Positions 23,375-34,737 of a DNA stretch of 64,000 nt are shown here, one piece after another. The position numbers were made by a program, and so were the translations under genes. This DNA is from Carya illinoinensis. Its lineage: Eukaryota > Streptophyta > Magnoliopsida > Fagales > Juglandaceae. The notes beneath the pieces are model-generated. The model was not told the origin of the DNA. It was given only the letters and a program-made list of their open reading frames with translations, and ran no database searches. Positions within the stretch are counted from its first letter, which is position 1; each line of letters begins with the position of its first letter. Location: contig NC_056756.1 of the NCBI RefSeq assembly GCF_018687715.1, positions 39,032,480 to 39,096,479 on the forward strand, given 5' to 3'.

Positions 23375-26300
23375 TCATTCAAACAAATATGGATATAGCT
23401 CCCTCATGTCCGCTGCTCGCTCCCAAGAGAAGTCTTGAGCTAACGGATCTCCCCAAGCCACTTTAACCAACGGTATCGTCTTGGACCTCAATTGTTGCTC
23501 CTTCCAATCCAAAATCTGCGATGGAACAACCTCGTAAGTGAGATCCGGTTGCAACTGAATACCTGCTGGGTCAACGAAACGTGGCTCTTGCTGCCCAAAG
23601 CTCTTCTTCAGGGATGATACGTGGAAGACATCATGAACATCCCCAAAATAATCCGGCAAAGCAACTCTATAGGCAACGGACCCTACTCTCTCCAGAATCT
23701 GAAAAGGGCCGACGTACCTCGGATCTAGTTTCCTTTTCTTACCAAAACGCTTAACACCTCTCATGGGAGAGACTTTAAGATAAACCCAATCACCAACTTC
23801 AAATGACAATTCTCTCCTCCTGGTATCAGCGTAGCTTTTCTGGCGACTCTGAGCTGCCGCCATTATATCTCTAATGATCCGGACTTGGCTTTGCATTTCT
23901 TGAATTATTTCGGGTCCAATAATTCTACTCTCCCCAACTTCATCCCAACACAAGGGCGACCTACACTTTCTTCCATAAAGAGCTTCATAGGGAGCCATCT
24001 GAATAGTCGCATGGTAGCTGTTATTGTAGGCAAACTCAATGAGAGGCAAATGATTTTCCCAACTCCCTTGGAATTCCAGGGCACATGCTCTCAACATGTC
24101 TTCCAAGGTCTGGATGGTGCGCTCTGACTGGCCATCTGTCTGCGGGTGATAAGCAGTACTGAACTTCAACTTAGTACCCAAAGCTGCCTGCAAACTCTTC
24201 CAGAACTGCGACGTAAACCTCGGGTCTCGATCCGACACTATACTCTTCGGTACACCGTGTAGTCGCACTATCTCCTTGACATACAAACGAGTCAACTTAC
24301 CCAAAGAGTCAGTGTTGTTAACAGGCAGAAAATGAGCACTCTTCGTTAACCGGTCCACAATCACCCAAACAGAATTCTTCCCACTAGGCGTTCTCGGCAA
24401 ACCCACTACGAAGTCCATCGTGATATCATCCCATTTCCACTCAGGAATTGGGAGGGGTTGGAGCACACCTGCAGGTCTCTGATGCTCGGCCTTTACCTGA
24501 CGACACGTGTGGCATTTCTCCACATATAAGGCAACGTCCTTCTTCATTCCATCCCACCAGTAATTTTTCTTCAAGTCTCGATACATCTTTGTACTGCCGG
24601 GATGAACTGAATACGGGGCCGCATGAGCTTCCGCCATGATTCGTTCTTTGAAATCTGCGTCCTTCGGGATCACTCTGCGATCTCGGAACCGAAGTACCCC
24701 ATCACTATCCATGCTATAGTGCAACGGCCCTCGAGATTTTCGGACTCTTTTCCTGATGTTCAGCAGCTTCTGATCCTTTCTTTGGAGAGCTTTCAATTCT
24801 TCAAAATCTATTACCCGAATGTCCAAAACCGAAGATAAAATCTCTACTTGCTGCGAACTCTCTATAAGGAGCCTTCTCATCCCATAAAGTAACGAATCCA
24901 TTTCTGACGGTTCGGCTTCATCCTCCAAATGAGACTTCCGGCTCAAAGCATCAGCAACTATGTTAGCCTTCCCCGGGTGGTACTTGATCTCACACTGATA
25001 GTCACTGATTAGCTCTAGCCAACGCCTCTGCCTCATATTCAAATTTTTCTGGGAAAACAAATGCTTCAAGCTCTTATGATCAGTAAATACCTCACAAGCT
25101 TCCCCATACAAGAAATGCCGCCAGATCTTGAGTGCAAAAACAATCGCAGTCAACTCTAGATCATGCGTCGGATAATTCTTCTCATGGTCCTTAAGCTGAC
25201 GAGATGCATAGGCTACAACCCGTCCTTCCTGCATAAGGACACAACCCAAACCGAACTTAGACGCATCACTGAAGACTACAAACGACTTATGCGGTTCTGG
25301 GAGTGCTAACACTGGTGCCGTCGTCAGCCTGTTCTTCAATTCCTGGAAGCTTCTCTCACATTTCTCTGACCAAACAAATTCTGTATTCTTCCGAGTCAAA
25401 GCTGTGAGAGGTCCGGATAAGCGAGCAAAACCCTCTACAAACCTTCGGTAGTAACCGGCGAGCCCCAAGAAACTCCTGATCTCGCGTACTATAGTTGGGC
25501 GTGGCCATGACAAAATGGCTTCTACCTTACTGGGATCAACTGCCACTCCACCCTGGGAAATTACATGCCCAAGAAATTTAACTTCTTCCAACCAGAACTC
25601 ACACTTGCTGAGCTTGGCGTACAACTGGTGCTCTCTCAATTTCTCAAGTACCAGACTAAGATGATACACATGCTCTTCAATATCTCGGGAATAAATCAGT
25701 ATATCATCAATAAATACTACCACGAAGGAATCCAGATAAGGTTGGAACACCCGATTCATCAAATCCATGAAAGCGGCAGGAGCATTAGCTAGCCCAAACG
25801 GCATCACCTTAAATTCATAGTGTCCATACCTCGACCTGAAGGCAGTTTTCGGCACATCCTGCTCTCTGATTCTCAGCTGGTAGTATCCTGACCTCAGATC
25901 AATTTTAGAGAACACCGCTGCTCCTTGAAGTTGGTCAAACAAGTCATCAATCCGCGGGAGAGGGTATTTATTTTTGATGGTCACCTTGTTCAACTCCCTA
26001 TAGTCAATGCACATACGAAGGGTTCCATCTTTCTTTTTAACAAATAAAACTGGAGCACCCCACGGCGACGTACTAGGCTGAATAAACCCCTTCTCTACTA
26101 ATTCTTGCAACTGAGTCTTCAACTCTTTCAATTCAGCCGGTGCCATGCGGTAAGGAGCCTTATGCACAGGAGCCGCTCCAGGTTCCAAGTCTATAACAAA
26201 CTCCATCTCTCGCACGGGGGGTAGTCCGGGCAAGTCATCCACAAACACATCGGGGAACTCTTCCACAACTGGAATGTCTGCCAAGGACTTCTTCTCAGAC

Positions 26301-26757
26301 GGCGTGGACACCATCTGAACCAAGAATGCATCCGCTCCCCATGCAATCTCTCTTCTTGCCTGTATCGCCGATATAATCATCGGCTTTTCTTTTAATCTAC
26401 TCCCCGCAAATTCCAGACAATCACCATCCGGAAGCTGAAAGCTAATTGTCCGACTTCTGCAATTAATAGTCGCAGAATATCGGTATAGCCAATCCATCCC
26501 GAGGATGATATCAAAACCCAACAGCTTGAATACCACCAGATCGGCATCCAAAAATCTTCCCTCAAAATTTAACGGGCATCCCAAAGCAACCTTGGAACAC
26601 CACACCATCTCGCCATCGGGTAGCGCCACTACCATAGCCTTCGGCAACGGTTCCGTGACCAAGTTACACACCCGAGCAAATGTGGAAGACACAAACGATC
26701 GTGAAGCACCAGAATCAAACAAGGTACAAGCATAAAACTCATACAAACGAACTCTTC
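23375..26757 (-). CDS. pol: Tekay pol: protease, RT, RNase H, integrase, chromodomain-like tail
   Basis: Numbering follows the open frame that begins at 26851 (1158 aa). Its first 31 or so residues, including a poly-Phe run, are probably intron translation; true coding probably starts at 26757. Protease: FDSGAS, Asp46. [12 protein letters not shown] near 296 and catalytic FIDD 380-383. RNase H: Asp529, Glu566, Asp591, Asp634. Integrase zinc finger: His743, His750, Cys780, Cys783. Integrase core: Asp813, Asp874 and Glu910, with the D-x35-E spacing intact. The GPF motif is [18 protein letters not shown] at 1046-1063. The end (1105-1155: [21 protein letters not shown] and the [15 protein letters not shown] box) matches the divergent chromodomain of Tekay elements. 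All catalytic residues that I can check are present. Confidence 0.93.
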
Positions 26758-26876
26758 CTGAACCAAACACACAACCCATAAAATCCAAAAAAAAAAAAAA
26801 AAAAAAAAAAAAAACAGCGAAGAAACCAAATGCACCAAAAATTAAATCCAACTTAAAAAATTAAATTAATCCATAC
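26758..26876 (-). other. Candidate 119-nt intron between gag and pol
   Basis: In element sense it begins GTATGG after ATCACAG and ends TTTGGTTCAG before GAAGAGTT, so it has GT...AG ends. It is T-rich, with a run of about 28 T near the 3' end resembling a polypyrimidine tract, and holds the gag stop. Its length is not a multiple of three, so gag and pol are in different frames unless it is removed. Removal would join the frames into one ORF of 1527 codons, with the protease start falling where the family has it. Alternative: a recent non-coding insertion that destroyed the frame. Confidence 0.65.
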
Positions 26877-28077
26877 CTGTGATTACTCCAGCATCATGGG
26901 TCGCTGGTGCCTCAACATCCACCTCTCCGGGTGTGACTGCATAAACCCGGGCTTGTACTGCTTGTCTCGGGTTGGTTCTTCCACCGTGTCTACCTCCACG
27001 GCTTCCTTGAGCTCTGACGGGGCAATCCCGAACTATATGTCCCACTTGACCGCACCGATAACACTGGGGTCCGCTACTCGTGCGACACTCGCCCTCATGA
27101 GCTCTATTACAAACCCCACAAACAGGCATACGTCCTCCCATGCGAACACTGGAGGATGCTTGAGATCGGGTTCCAGTCCGCTGAACAAACTTCTGAGGCG
27201 AACCCGAGCTGCTTCCTTCACCAGAAAAACTCCGCCTCTTTTGCCCTGAAGGGGATCCCATACACAGATTATTTTCCCGCTCTATAAGGGTGGCCACATC
27301 CACTAACTCCTGAAAAGTGGATATCCGATGGCTGACCACCAATCGGCGTATATCAGGGCGTAGTCCCTCCTGAAAACGCTCAGCTCGCAGCTCCTCTGTG
27401 GCAACAAGATGAGGAGCAAACCGCTCAAGTTCTATGAACCTCCGGGCGTATTGTTCCATTGTTGCGCCCCCTTGGACCAGATTGGAGAACTCTCTTGCCT
27501 TTTGCTTCCTTACCGATGCGGGAAAGAAGCGGTCATTGAATTCCTTCTTGAAACGCTGCCAGGTCACCGCAGCGAAAGATCCCAGTTCAGCTTCCAACAT
27601 CACCCTCCTGGTATCCCACCAATCAGAAGCGATACCTTGTAAGAGGTAGCTGGCATAGAGTACTTGTTGTGCTTCAGTGCATCCACACACCTCAAAGGTT
27701 TTCTCCAGATCCTTGATCCATTTCCCAGCCTGAAGTGGATCCTCATTCCCATTGAAGTGTGGAGTCCTATGCGCCAAGAAGCGCTCATAGGTGCATCCGG
27801 CTTGCACCATGCTACTGGACCCTCCTTGATACATCCAAGGCCCTCCCTGATATGGCCAGGGACCTCCTGGTTGTGGCCAATACACTCCCTGTGGCGGACA
27901 AGGCTCTCCTGACGGTGGATAGGGCCCTCCTGATGGTGGCCAAGGCCCTTGTGGTGGCCTAATATTCTGTTGCATGAACTCCGTCATCTGCCGAATTGCT
28001 TCGGCTATGGAGTCATCCCTGGATGTATTGTCTTGCTGTTCCTGAGTATTTTTCCTTGGTCTACCTGGTCTCCCCAT
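26866..28077 (-). CDS. gag: Tekay gag
   Basis: I choose the Met at 28077 (MGRPGRPRKNT); the frame is open 16 codons further up, but those residues look like leader. The N-terminus holds RPGRPRK, similar to an AT-hook. A Pro/Gly-rich stretch with repeated GGPWP-like units follows (about residues 40-90). The capsid core runs from RTPHFNGNEDPLQAGKWI through ASDWWDTRR to YARRFIELERFAPHLV. Near the end come a short Cys/His cluster (CGVCNRAHEGEC) and a CCHC zinc knuckle CYRCGQVGHIVRDC for RNA packaging. The stop at 26866 lies inside the candidate intron; if spliced, coding continues into pol after residue GVITG. Confidence 0.9.
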   Translation of the reverse strand: MGRPGRPRKNTQEQQDNTSRDDSIAEAIRQMTEFMQQNIRPPQGPWPPSGGPYPPSGEPCPPQGVYWPQPGGPWPYQGGPWMYQGGSSSMVQAGCTYERFLAHRTPHFNGNEDPLQAGKWIKDLEKTFEVCGCTEAQQVLYASYLLQGIASDWWDTRRVMLEAELGSFAAVTWQRFKKEFNDRFFPASVRKQKAREFSNLVQGGATMEQYARRFIELERFAPHLVATEELRAERFQEGLRPDIRRLVVSHRISTFQELVDVATLIERENNLCMGSPSGQKRRSFSGEGSSSGSPQKFVQRTGTRSQASSSVRMGGRMPVCGVCNRAHEGECRTSSGPQCYRCGQVGHIVRDCPVRAQGSRGGRHGGRTNPRQAVQARVYAVTPGEVDVEAPATHDAGVITGMD

Positions 28078-28336
28078 AATTCTGTCACAACACCACTCTT
28101 GACCCTCCTTTAAGAAAACAAACAAAAACCATCATAAAACCAACAAAACAAAAACAGCACCACGCAGCGAGAAATAAAAGGAACCAGCATGCCAAAACAT
28201 AACTAAATAAAACAAGCAAACAAACATAAACAAATAAAACAAATAAAACAACTATACTTAACATAATTTTAAAACACAACTTTAAAAACATTCTGGTACT
28301 ACCTACGGGACTTGTGGTTTTACCCAGAGCCAAACC
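28078..28336 (-). other. Tekay untranslated leader
   Basis: 260 nt between primer-binding site and gag. An open frame across it into the LTR (28085-28528) has a hydrophobic chance composition and spans the primer site, so I do not call it. Confidence 0.7.
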
Positions 28337-28348
28337 GCTCTGATACCA
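28337..28348 (-). other. Tekay primer-binding site, initiator tRNA-Met
   Basis: The minus strand reads TGGTATCAGAGC, 2 nt inside the 5' LTR, the standard site complementary to the 3' end of plant initiator tRNA-Met. Confidence 0.93.
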
Positions 28349-28350
28349 CC

Positions 28351-30373
28351 TGTGACGCCCCCAAAATCCCCACGCCCGAACAGGGGGAAATTGAGACGTC
28401 CGGATGGTGACAACCCGGGTCACCACCCCAACGACGGGTGCCGAGTGTGTGCAAGGCAGCAAAAGTGTACAGAGAAACACGCAGCGGATAAGAAAGTCAT
28501 AACTAAGTACCAGAATTTTTCTTAACATAATACAAGCTGTTTAAAACGTACATAGATAAAATATTACATATACCACAAATACAGTTTTAAACAAATAAAA
28601 AGATAACATCAGCAACCCGGCGGAGCCGCATCCTCGGGCTCAGCCTCTTCCTCCTCAACCTCATCTCCTGCACCAAAAGCTACGGAACCACGAATGGTAC
28701 CGCAGGTAAGTAAAACCCAAACACTACCAGATAAAAACACATATAACTCAAACAAGATGCATGAAACATGCCCAATGCACAAACCCGTAAAACACAAGTT
28801 TTCCACGCACGCCAAAAGACACATTTGACATCTCAAATCATTATCCAATTTTTAACCGTATGCACCATGACCTCCCCTAGGGGTCATCCGCACACCCTGG
28901 CTCCAGTGTCACACCGCAGAGTACCGCCACGCATGTGACACCCAACGAGCGATGCCCAGTTCCGCGCCCCGCGCGTGCGTAGCCAAGCATCCTCTAGCCC
29001 TCGCCAGCGAAGGGCCACGGAGTCGGTGAGTAGGCCGATGCCCGGTTCCGCGCCCGGCGCGTTCGTAGCCAAGCACCCCCTAGTCCCGCTCCCATTATCG
29101 CTTTCGATAACTCAGGGGACATCACTCAGTTTATTCCGCTCCCGAGTGACCAGAGGAGCTCCACCGAGATAATAACCCATCCCGGCTTGGGCTCGTGATA
29201 CACACGCACCCGCAACACACTCACGCCACAACACAGGCTTTTCTCGTAAACCCACAACACACGTGCATGCATCATGTAATGCCATAACAAAGCACATTAA
29301 AATGATCCAATCACATAAATCAAATAAACAAGCAACTCCGTCCTCCATCCATCCGACCCCCGAAACTCCTCGGACTCAGTCCGGAATCAACAACCAACAA
29401 CAGTAAATAATTGAATGAGCAATATATATTTAAATCTGAAAGTAGGGTTTGGAAAATACTTACAGCGCTATACGGCAATTTTAGAAAACACGAGGCGTTG
29501 CAAACGGCGGAAAAACAGCAACGTCACAGTGAAATTTCACTGTGGCCGTGGGTCCGAAAAACCCACTTTTGAACGGGGACAAACTAGGACACGGGATTGA
29601 TAGGGAATGGTCTAGAGGTGGTTGTGAAGCTATTGGAAGTGACGGACGGCCGTGGGTGGCGGCAGAATGGCCGGAAATGGCCGGATTACCCAAAACGGAA
29701 ACTAAGCTCGTAGGAGCTGTTCCGGTGGTCATTGGAGGCCGGAAATAGGTGGGTTAGGACGGCAAGGAGTCGGTGATGAAGTGGTGAAGAAATGGTGGCC
29801 GGAGGTGGAGCGACGGCGGCGGATCGGAGCAAAATCCGTGCGCCCTTTGGAAGCTTTTTCCGGCCAAATGGCCGGCCGGTTGGGGGTGGGTTTTGGAGGG
29901 AAGGTAGACCGGAAGGAGAGGAAGAGAATGGGACCGGTGGGAGGCCGAACGGTGGCCGGACGGCGGCGGTAGGGCTTAGGGAAGGTGACGCCGGCGTAGG
30001 GAGAGAGAGAGAAGAGAGAGAGAGCACGGGGGGGGGTCCGAGTCGAGCGGGAGAGAGGAGAGAGAAAAGAAAGAGAAAAAAGAAAAAGAAGAAAAAGAAA
30101 AGAAGGGAAAAAGAAAAAAGGAAAAAGAGAAAAAGAAAAAAAAATGTGAAAAGAAATGAGGTCCAGTCCTCACTCCGGGAAAAAGAAACAAACCGCCAAA
30201 AAGATTAAAACCACAAAAACAACTAAAAGAAATAAAACACAACCTCAAATAAATTAAAATAAATTAAAAACCGACTTTAAAAACGCAATTAAAATAAAAT
30301 AAAATATCTGATATATTAATTAAAATAAAAACAATTATATCAGCGAAAATACACTTAAAAGCGGGTCATCACA
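28351..30373 (-). repeat. Tekay 5' LTR
   Basis: 2023 bp, nearly identical to 21236-23257. It should hold the element promoter, but I could not place a TATA box with confidence. Confidence 0.95.
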
Positions 30374-30658
30374 ATAATAAACAGTGTCGTTTAATCTGTG
30401 TTTAATCTATTTGTTTAACTTAAGTGGAACGACGTCATTTCATATTGATATAATTAAAAAAAAAGTATTATTATATTAGCCAGTTCAACAGTTTAAGCCA
30501 GCCTCAAATCTCGACCGAACCGACAATAGTCAGTTTTGCTAAAACATTGCCGCCTGCTGACCAGTTCTTTAGCGGTTTTGGCCGATTTTGGTCTCTGGCA
30601 GCCAGTCTTAGTTGGTCACGGCCGGTTTCACGGTTTCTTGTACACCCCTAGCCGTAGC

Positions 30659-31086
30659 ACTTTTATTTATGAATCCATTTGTTTAATCCTATAACACTAC
30701 TTATTTTTTCTTAGGTTATTTCCTTAAGACTTGCCACTCTCGGGTTTTTGATATTCTGTTTAAAAAGTGTTGAGAAATACTTTAAACATAAAAGAATTAC
30801 ATAAAAGTAAACTAGTAAAGTCATGTGATTTGATATAATACATTAGATTATAAAGTGACTTTTATCTTAAAATTGACAAGGCAAAACATATGGAAAAACA
30901 CACCCGTATGTCATTACAGAATTTCCTCCCAGTGATTTCCTCCTTGTGTCCTGCTCATATTCGTGACTCTAATATAGCTATGTAATCTCTGTATTTAATA
31001 CTTACTCTGTTTAGCACTTCTACAGCTATCAATGCGTAGAGTTGACCAACGTAACTTTTTTTTTATATGAAAAGAAAAAATATAGA
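30659..31086. other. Intergenic DNA
   Basis: No gene signal. The first part may be the far end of the family 1 MITE interrupted at 20874. Confidence 0.4.
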
Positions 31087-31234
31087 TGCAAGCACAATTG
31101 TGTACTAATCTGTATACTAATGTGATGTGATTGGTCAAAAAGTAGATTGTATTGAAAACAGTGTTAATTTAAATTTTAAGTACGAATAAATCAATATTGA
31201 TACACAGATTAGTGCGCGACTGTGCTTGTATGCA
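31087..31234. mobile_element. MITE, family 3, with TIRs of about 30 bp
   Basis: The left end TGCAAGCACAATTGTGTACT and the right end (read inverted) ACAAGCACAGTCGCGCACT share about 80% identity, followed by AATCTGTRTA. Related copies lie at about 54515-54668 and, more weakly, 17060-17240. Confidence 0.7.
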
Positions 31235-33301
31235 GCAAAACTCATATGAAAATAAGGCTCTCATAGACGAGACAAGCCATTCTTCTACACAAAAATAGAG
31301 CTAATAGATCACATTAAGTTGCATGATTCTGTGAATTTATTTTTGTATAATCTATTTATATCTGTAATACCTATAAAAAATATTTGTATTTGTAATATTT
31401 AGATGTTGAGATGAGACAAAAATGACATTGATTTTGATACGTGGAATTTGTATTGATGACAAATTTATGGAATTTGTATTAAATTGATGAATTTTATTGT
31501 AGACAACTTTCTAAAATTTGTATTAAGTTGATGAAATTGGTGTTGGCAGCACATGCTACCATTTGTTGATGAAATTGGTGTATATTTATTGATGTTCAAT
31601 TTTAAGACAGAACAATTAATGATGTATATTTGTACACTTTATATAGTGGATTTTAATAGCATAATATATATATATATATATAAAATAATTTATTATTATT
31701 ATTTTTGTTTAAAAAATACATAATTTAACGTGGGAGTCTATCTTAAATGACAAAAAGAATTTCCAAAATATGTAATTTTACATTATTTAGATTTAGCTAT
31801 AGTACCAATGTGAATGCTATTTCATTTTCCTTGGAAGGACATAGCACGTTTGAAACCTGTCCATGATCTAGGAATCTTACCACATTTTCAGAACCGAAAG
31901 CAGTAAAATGATAAACATGTCGGCCAATGACTACGTTATCAATATTCATGATAAGATTTAACGTCCATCTGTTGAAAGGGACCGCAGTGCAAAACGCCAA
32001 ACACTTGATTGCGATCTCAGTTTTGAAATTTTAGTGTGGAATTCAATTTTAATGCTTCCAAAACTTATGGCTTTTCTTTCTGCCGAAAGCTGAGACATGA
32101 GGCGAAATTGACAATTGTAAAATACTTCGGATAATAAGCTTACTTGACACCGGCAGACCCATCCAGTACTGCATGGGCATTGAAACGTGCAATTTACTCA
32201 CCAATTGCAAAACACATATCTTCTAATTCTCTAACGCTCAAACAAAATGTGCTTATCTTTTCATACACCAATATCTTGTAATTATCTACCATTCCAATTA
32301 AATGTGGTTAATCTTTATTGGGTTATAGTCTTTTTCAATTAGTACTGATTTTCATTCTGATATAGTCGAATTCATGGCTATTGAATTCTAAGACCTCTAC
32401 ATCACACAATATTTATGTAGCATGATTTGATTCAGAATATAAACTTTAAAATTTGAATATTACAAATCATTGGCTTAAGAATATAATAACTCAAAATTCA
32501 TATATGCATTTAATACTTTGTATATCTCATCAATTGTGTCTTTCATACATATGTGATACAAAAAAATGATAAAAAAAAAGTATGTTACAATTTTTACACT
32601 TCAAACCATGTTCGATATATAATGACTAAAAAATCAGACATCAGTCTTACTCGTTAGCCACCTGCAGGAGTCTAGAGGTAATTTGTAGTTTGATGAGTTC
32701 AAACTAATTGAAAGCTTATCAGACTACTAGCTAGTAGCTAACATCAGGACCCATTTAAGAAGGAATGGCACATGGATACAATAAATACCTAATGTCGGTA
32801 CAATGCACGACCTTATTATTGCCGACGAGTGGTCAATGAGAACACCCATTCATGCACTGCATCCACCGTAGTGATTATATGTTTCAATCTCCGACCAACA
32901 CGTACGTTCGTCTGTATAATGTCTTTTTACAAAGTCAAAGTCTTGCAGTATAGATCGAACATGATCCCTAAGAGGATCGGACTCCGAACTGTCCCAAGTC
33001 TTGAAAATTGAAAGTTTAATTAATTTGGATTTGACATGGAACCGGCCAGAATCAAGAAGATCTAGTTCGATCTCGGTATTGCTCACTGAATGGTAAATAA
33101 TTATAAGTAAGTTAGATCAAGTAGACATCTAAAATTGTGGGATAATCGAGACAATTATGAATCAAGTTTCTACAAAATGAATTGAGAAGTGCCATAGTTA
33201 CAAAGTGTTATTTTAAAAATAAATTTATAAATTAACATATTTTCATATGATATGTTAGATATATTTTATAATAAAAATAATTTAACAAATATCAAACATA
33301 T

Positions 33302-33306
<5 letters not shown>
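31235..33306. other. Intergenic DNA; two small unrecognised minus ORFs
   Basis: The minus ORFs at 31797-32000 (67 aa) and 32850-33086 (78 aa, with LDLLDSGRFHVKSKLIKLSIFKTWDSS) have balanced composition and could be old exon fragments. I recognise no domain and see no flanking gene structure. TA-rich patches at 31660-31690. Confidence 0.4.

Positions 33307-33361
<55 letters not shown>
33307..33361. repeat. (TA)n microsatellite
   Basis: About 27 TA units. Confidence 0.95.
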
Positions 33362-33365
<4 letters not shown>

Positions 33366-33854
33366 GAATTTCTTTAATGGTGGTAAGAAGATAACATATA
33401 AAATTAAATCCGGAGTGTGACTGATCCTTCATGCTCGTACACAACTTTATCTTCAAACTTAGAATGAAGCAAGTAAATGAGCACTAATGATCTTAATCAA
33501 TATTAGTTTAATGGTGGTATTGTAGCGAAAAAATAGTACTAGTCTTGAAGTGAGAGTTTACTTTGGATTGATCGATGCAGATCAATGGTATTTAGTGATG
33601 AATGGCCCTAGGATATTGATAAGAAATAACGATTTTGGTTATCATTCTATGATGGCAAATAGTTCAAGTTCAATGAACGTTCATGGTGGGACAGTCCAGA
33701 CTGAGAAACTTATATGAATGGATCAAGTTTCACAAAAATCAATGTCTTTATTACTTTTCAAGTCAAGGTCTCCTGGCCTTGCACCAAATTATAAGCAATT
33801 AACTAGTAGCTAGGTTTATCTCCAAATTCTCGAAAATATTTAGAGGCGTGTTTT

Positions 33855-33856
<2 letters not shown>

Positions 33857-33929
<73 letters not shown>
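33857..33929. repeat. (TA)n microsatellite with one C interruption
   Basis: About 36 TA units with a single CA near 33895. Confidence 0.95.
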
Positions 33930-33932
<3 letters not shown>

Positions 33933-33984
33933 GTTTGCATCCAATAAATAGTGGAAAACTGAAACAAGTTGAAGCAAATTAGAA

Positions 33985-34560
33985 CATCTTGTTGGGATTA
34001 ACTAGTTTCTAGTGGTTAATTTGAAGTATAATAGCGGAAATAAACAAAAGAAAATTCGACAATCACAAAAAAAAATCAAGAATTACGTGGTTCAGCTTGA
34101 ACAAGCCTACGTCCACTGGTGGAGTCGATCTAAAGGAATTCACTATCACAAAAATGGAATACAAGAGAAAAATCACAAATCATTCCTCAAATATCTCAAA
34201 AGCCTCAATACACCCAATGAGCTTTCAAAATCTCACAAAATGAGTTCTCTATCTTTTCTCTCTGTTCTGGCCACAACACTGTTCAAAACTGTGCAAAAAC
34301 GTGTGCATTTATACTTAATGGTCCAGGAACCCTATTTTACGAACATTTTCTTGAGTAAGTGTTGAACGAATAATCTACCTGGCATTAGTTTGAGCTGACT
34401 ATCGAGTGGATATTGAGCAAAAAAATTTGTATGGAGTTCGCTTGAGAGGAATGTCGAGCGAAGTGTCAAGTCAAAGTTTACTTGAACTATGGTTAAGCCA
34501 AGTATCTAGAATGGCGTTTTTAACAGAAAAATCAAGCCACCGTTCCAAGACATCTTTTTT
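33985..34560 (+). repeat. Possible LTR or other retroelement fragment
   Basis: The stretch TTACGTGGTTCAGC followed by CCTACGTCCACTGG near 34083-34120 is a word pair I associate with LTRs of plant retrotransposons. A region with repeated TCGAG/TTGAG words near 34395-34480 adds to this. The 117-aa ORF (34012-34365) is basic and low in complexity and probably not a gene. Ends were not found. Confidence 0.35.
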
Positions 34561-34737
34561 TTTTTTTTTTCTTTTTTAATCACTACATAATTATATTCGT
34601 ACTTTAAAATTAAAGAGGTTCAAACACATCATTAACATATTCAAATAAGAAGATTGAAGCTATTATATATGGGACAGTGAAGACAATGAAACAAGTTAAA
34701 ACTAGATATATAAATATATATATATATACACATATAT

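Larger units (their letters stand above)
21236..30373 (-). mobile_element. Complete young Tekay-type chromovirus (Ty3/gypsy)
   Basis: 9138 bp, with LTRs at 21236-23257 and 28351-30373, a perfect 5-bp duplication ATAAT (21231-21235 and 30374-30378), PBS, PPT, gag and pol all on the minus strand. The LTRs show only three differences by eye: T/C at 21927/29042, T/C at 22447/29562 and one G in a homopolymer. The long LTRs, the initiator-Met primer site and a C-terminal chromodomain-like segment fit the Tekay (Del) lineage. Coding regions are free of stops, apart from a 119-nt segment between gag and pol that looks like an intron. It could be currently mobile; activity is not shown by sequence. 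Confidence 0.93.
20883..30650. mobile_element. hAT-like non-autonomous element split by the Tekay insertion
   Basis: The termini TAGGGGTG and CACCCCTA form an 8-bp inverted repeat that fits the hAT end consensus. The flanking octamers GCCGTAGT (20875-20882) and GCCGTAGC (30651-30658) differ by one base and give an 8-bp target duplication, the hAT size. Removing the Tekay element and its 5-bp duplication leaves about 625 bp. The rest (20883-21235 and 30374-30650) is rich in CGGTTT/AACCG words and has no transposase ORF. Confidence 0.72.

Noticed and set aside
26789..26816. Poly-Phe N-terminus of the 1158-aa pol frame as real protein or a signal peptide
   Set aside because: It is the translation of a poly(T) run inside the candidate intron; family proteins have no such segment.
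28337..28348. tRNA-Met gene
   Set aside because: Only the 12-nt complement to the tRNA 3' end is present; it is a primer-binding site.
28085..28528. 147-aa minus-strand ORF
   Set aside because: It crosses the primer-binding site and the LTR edge. Its part in the LTR recurs at 21228-21413, and its composition is hydrophobic and low in complexity. It is a chance frame in the leader.
34012..34365. 117-aa ORF as a gene
   Set aside because: Basic, low complexity and overlapping an LTR-like repeat, with no domain or splice context.
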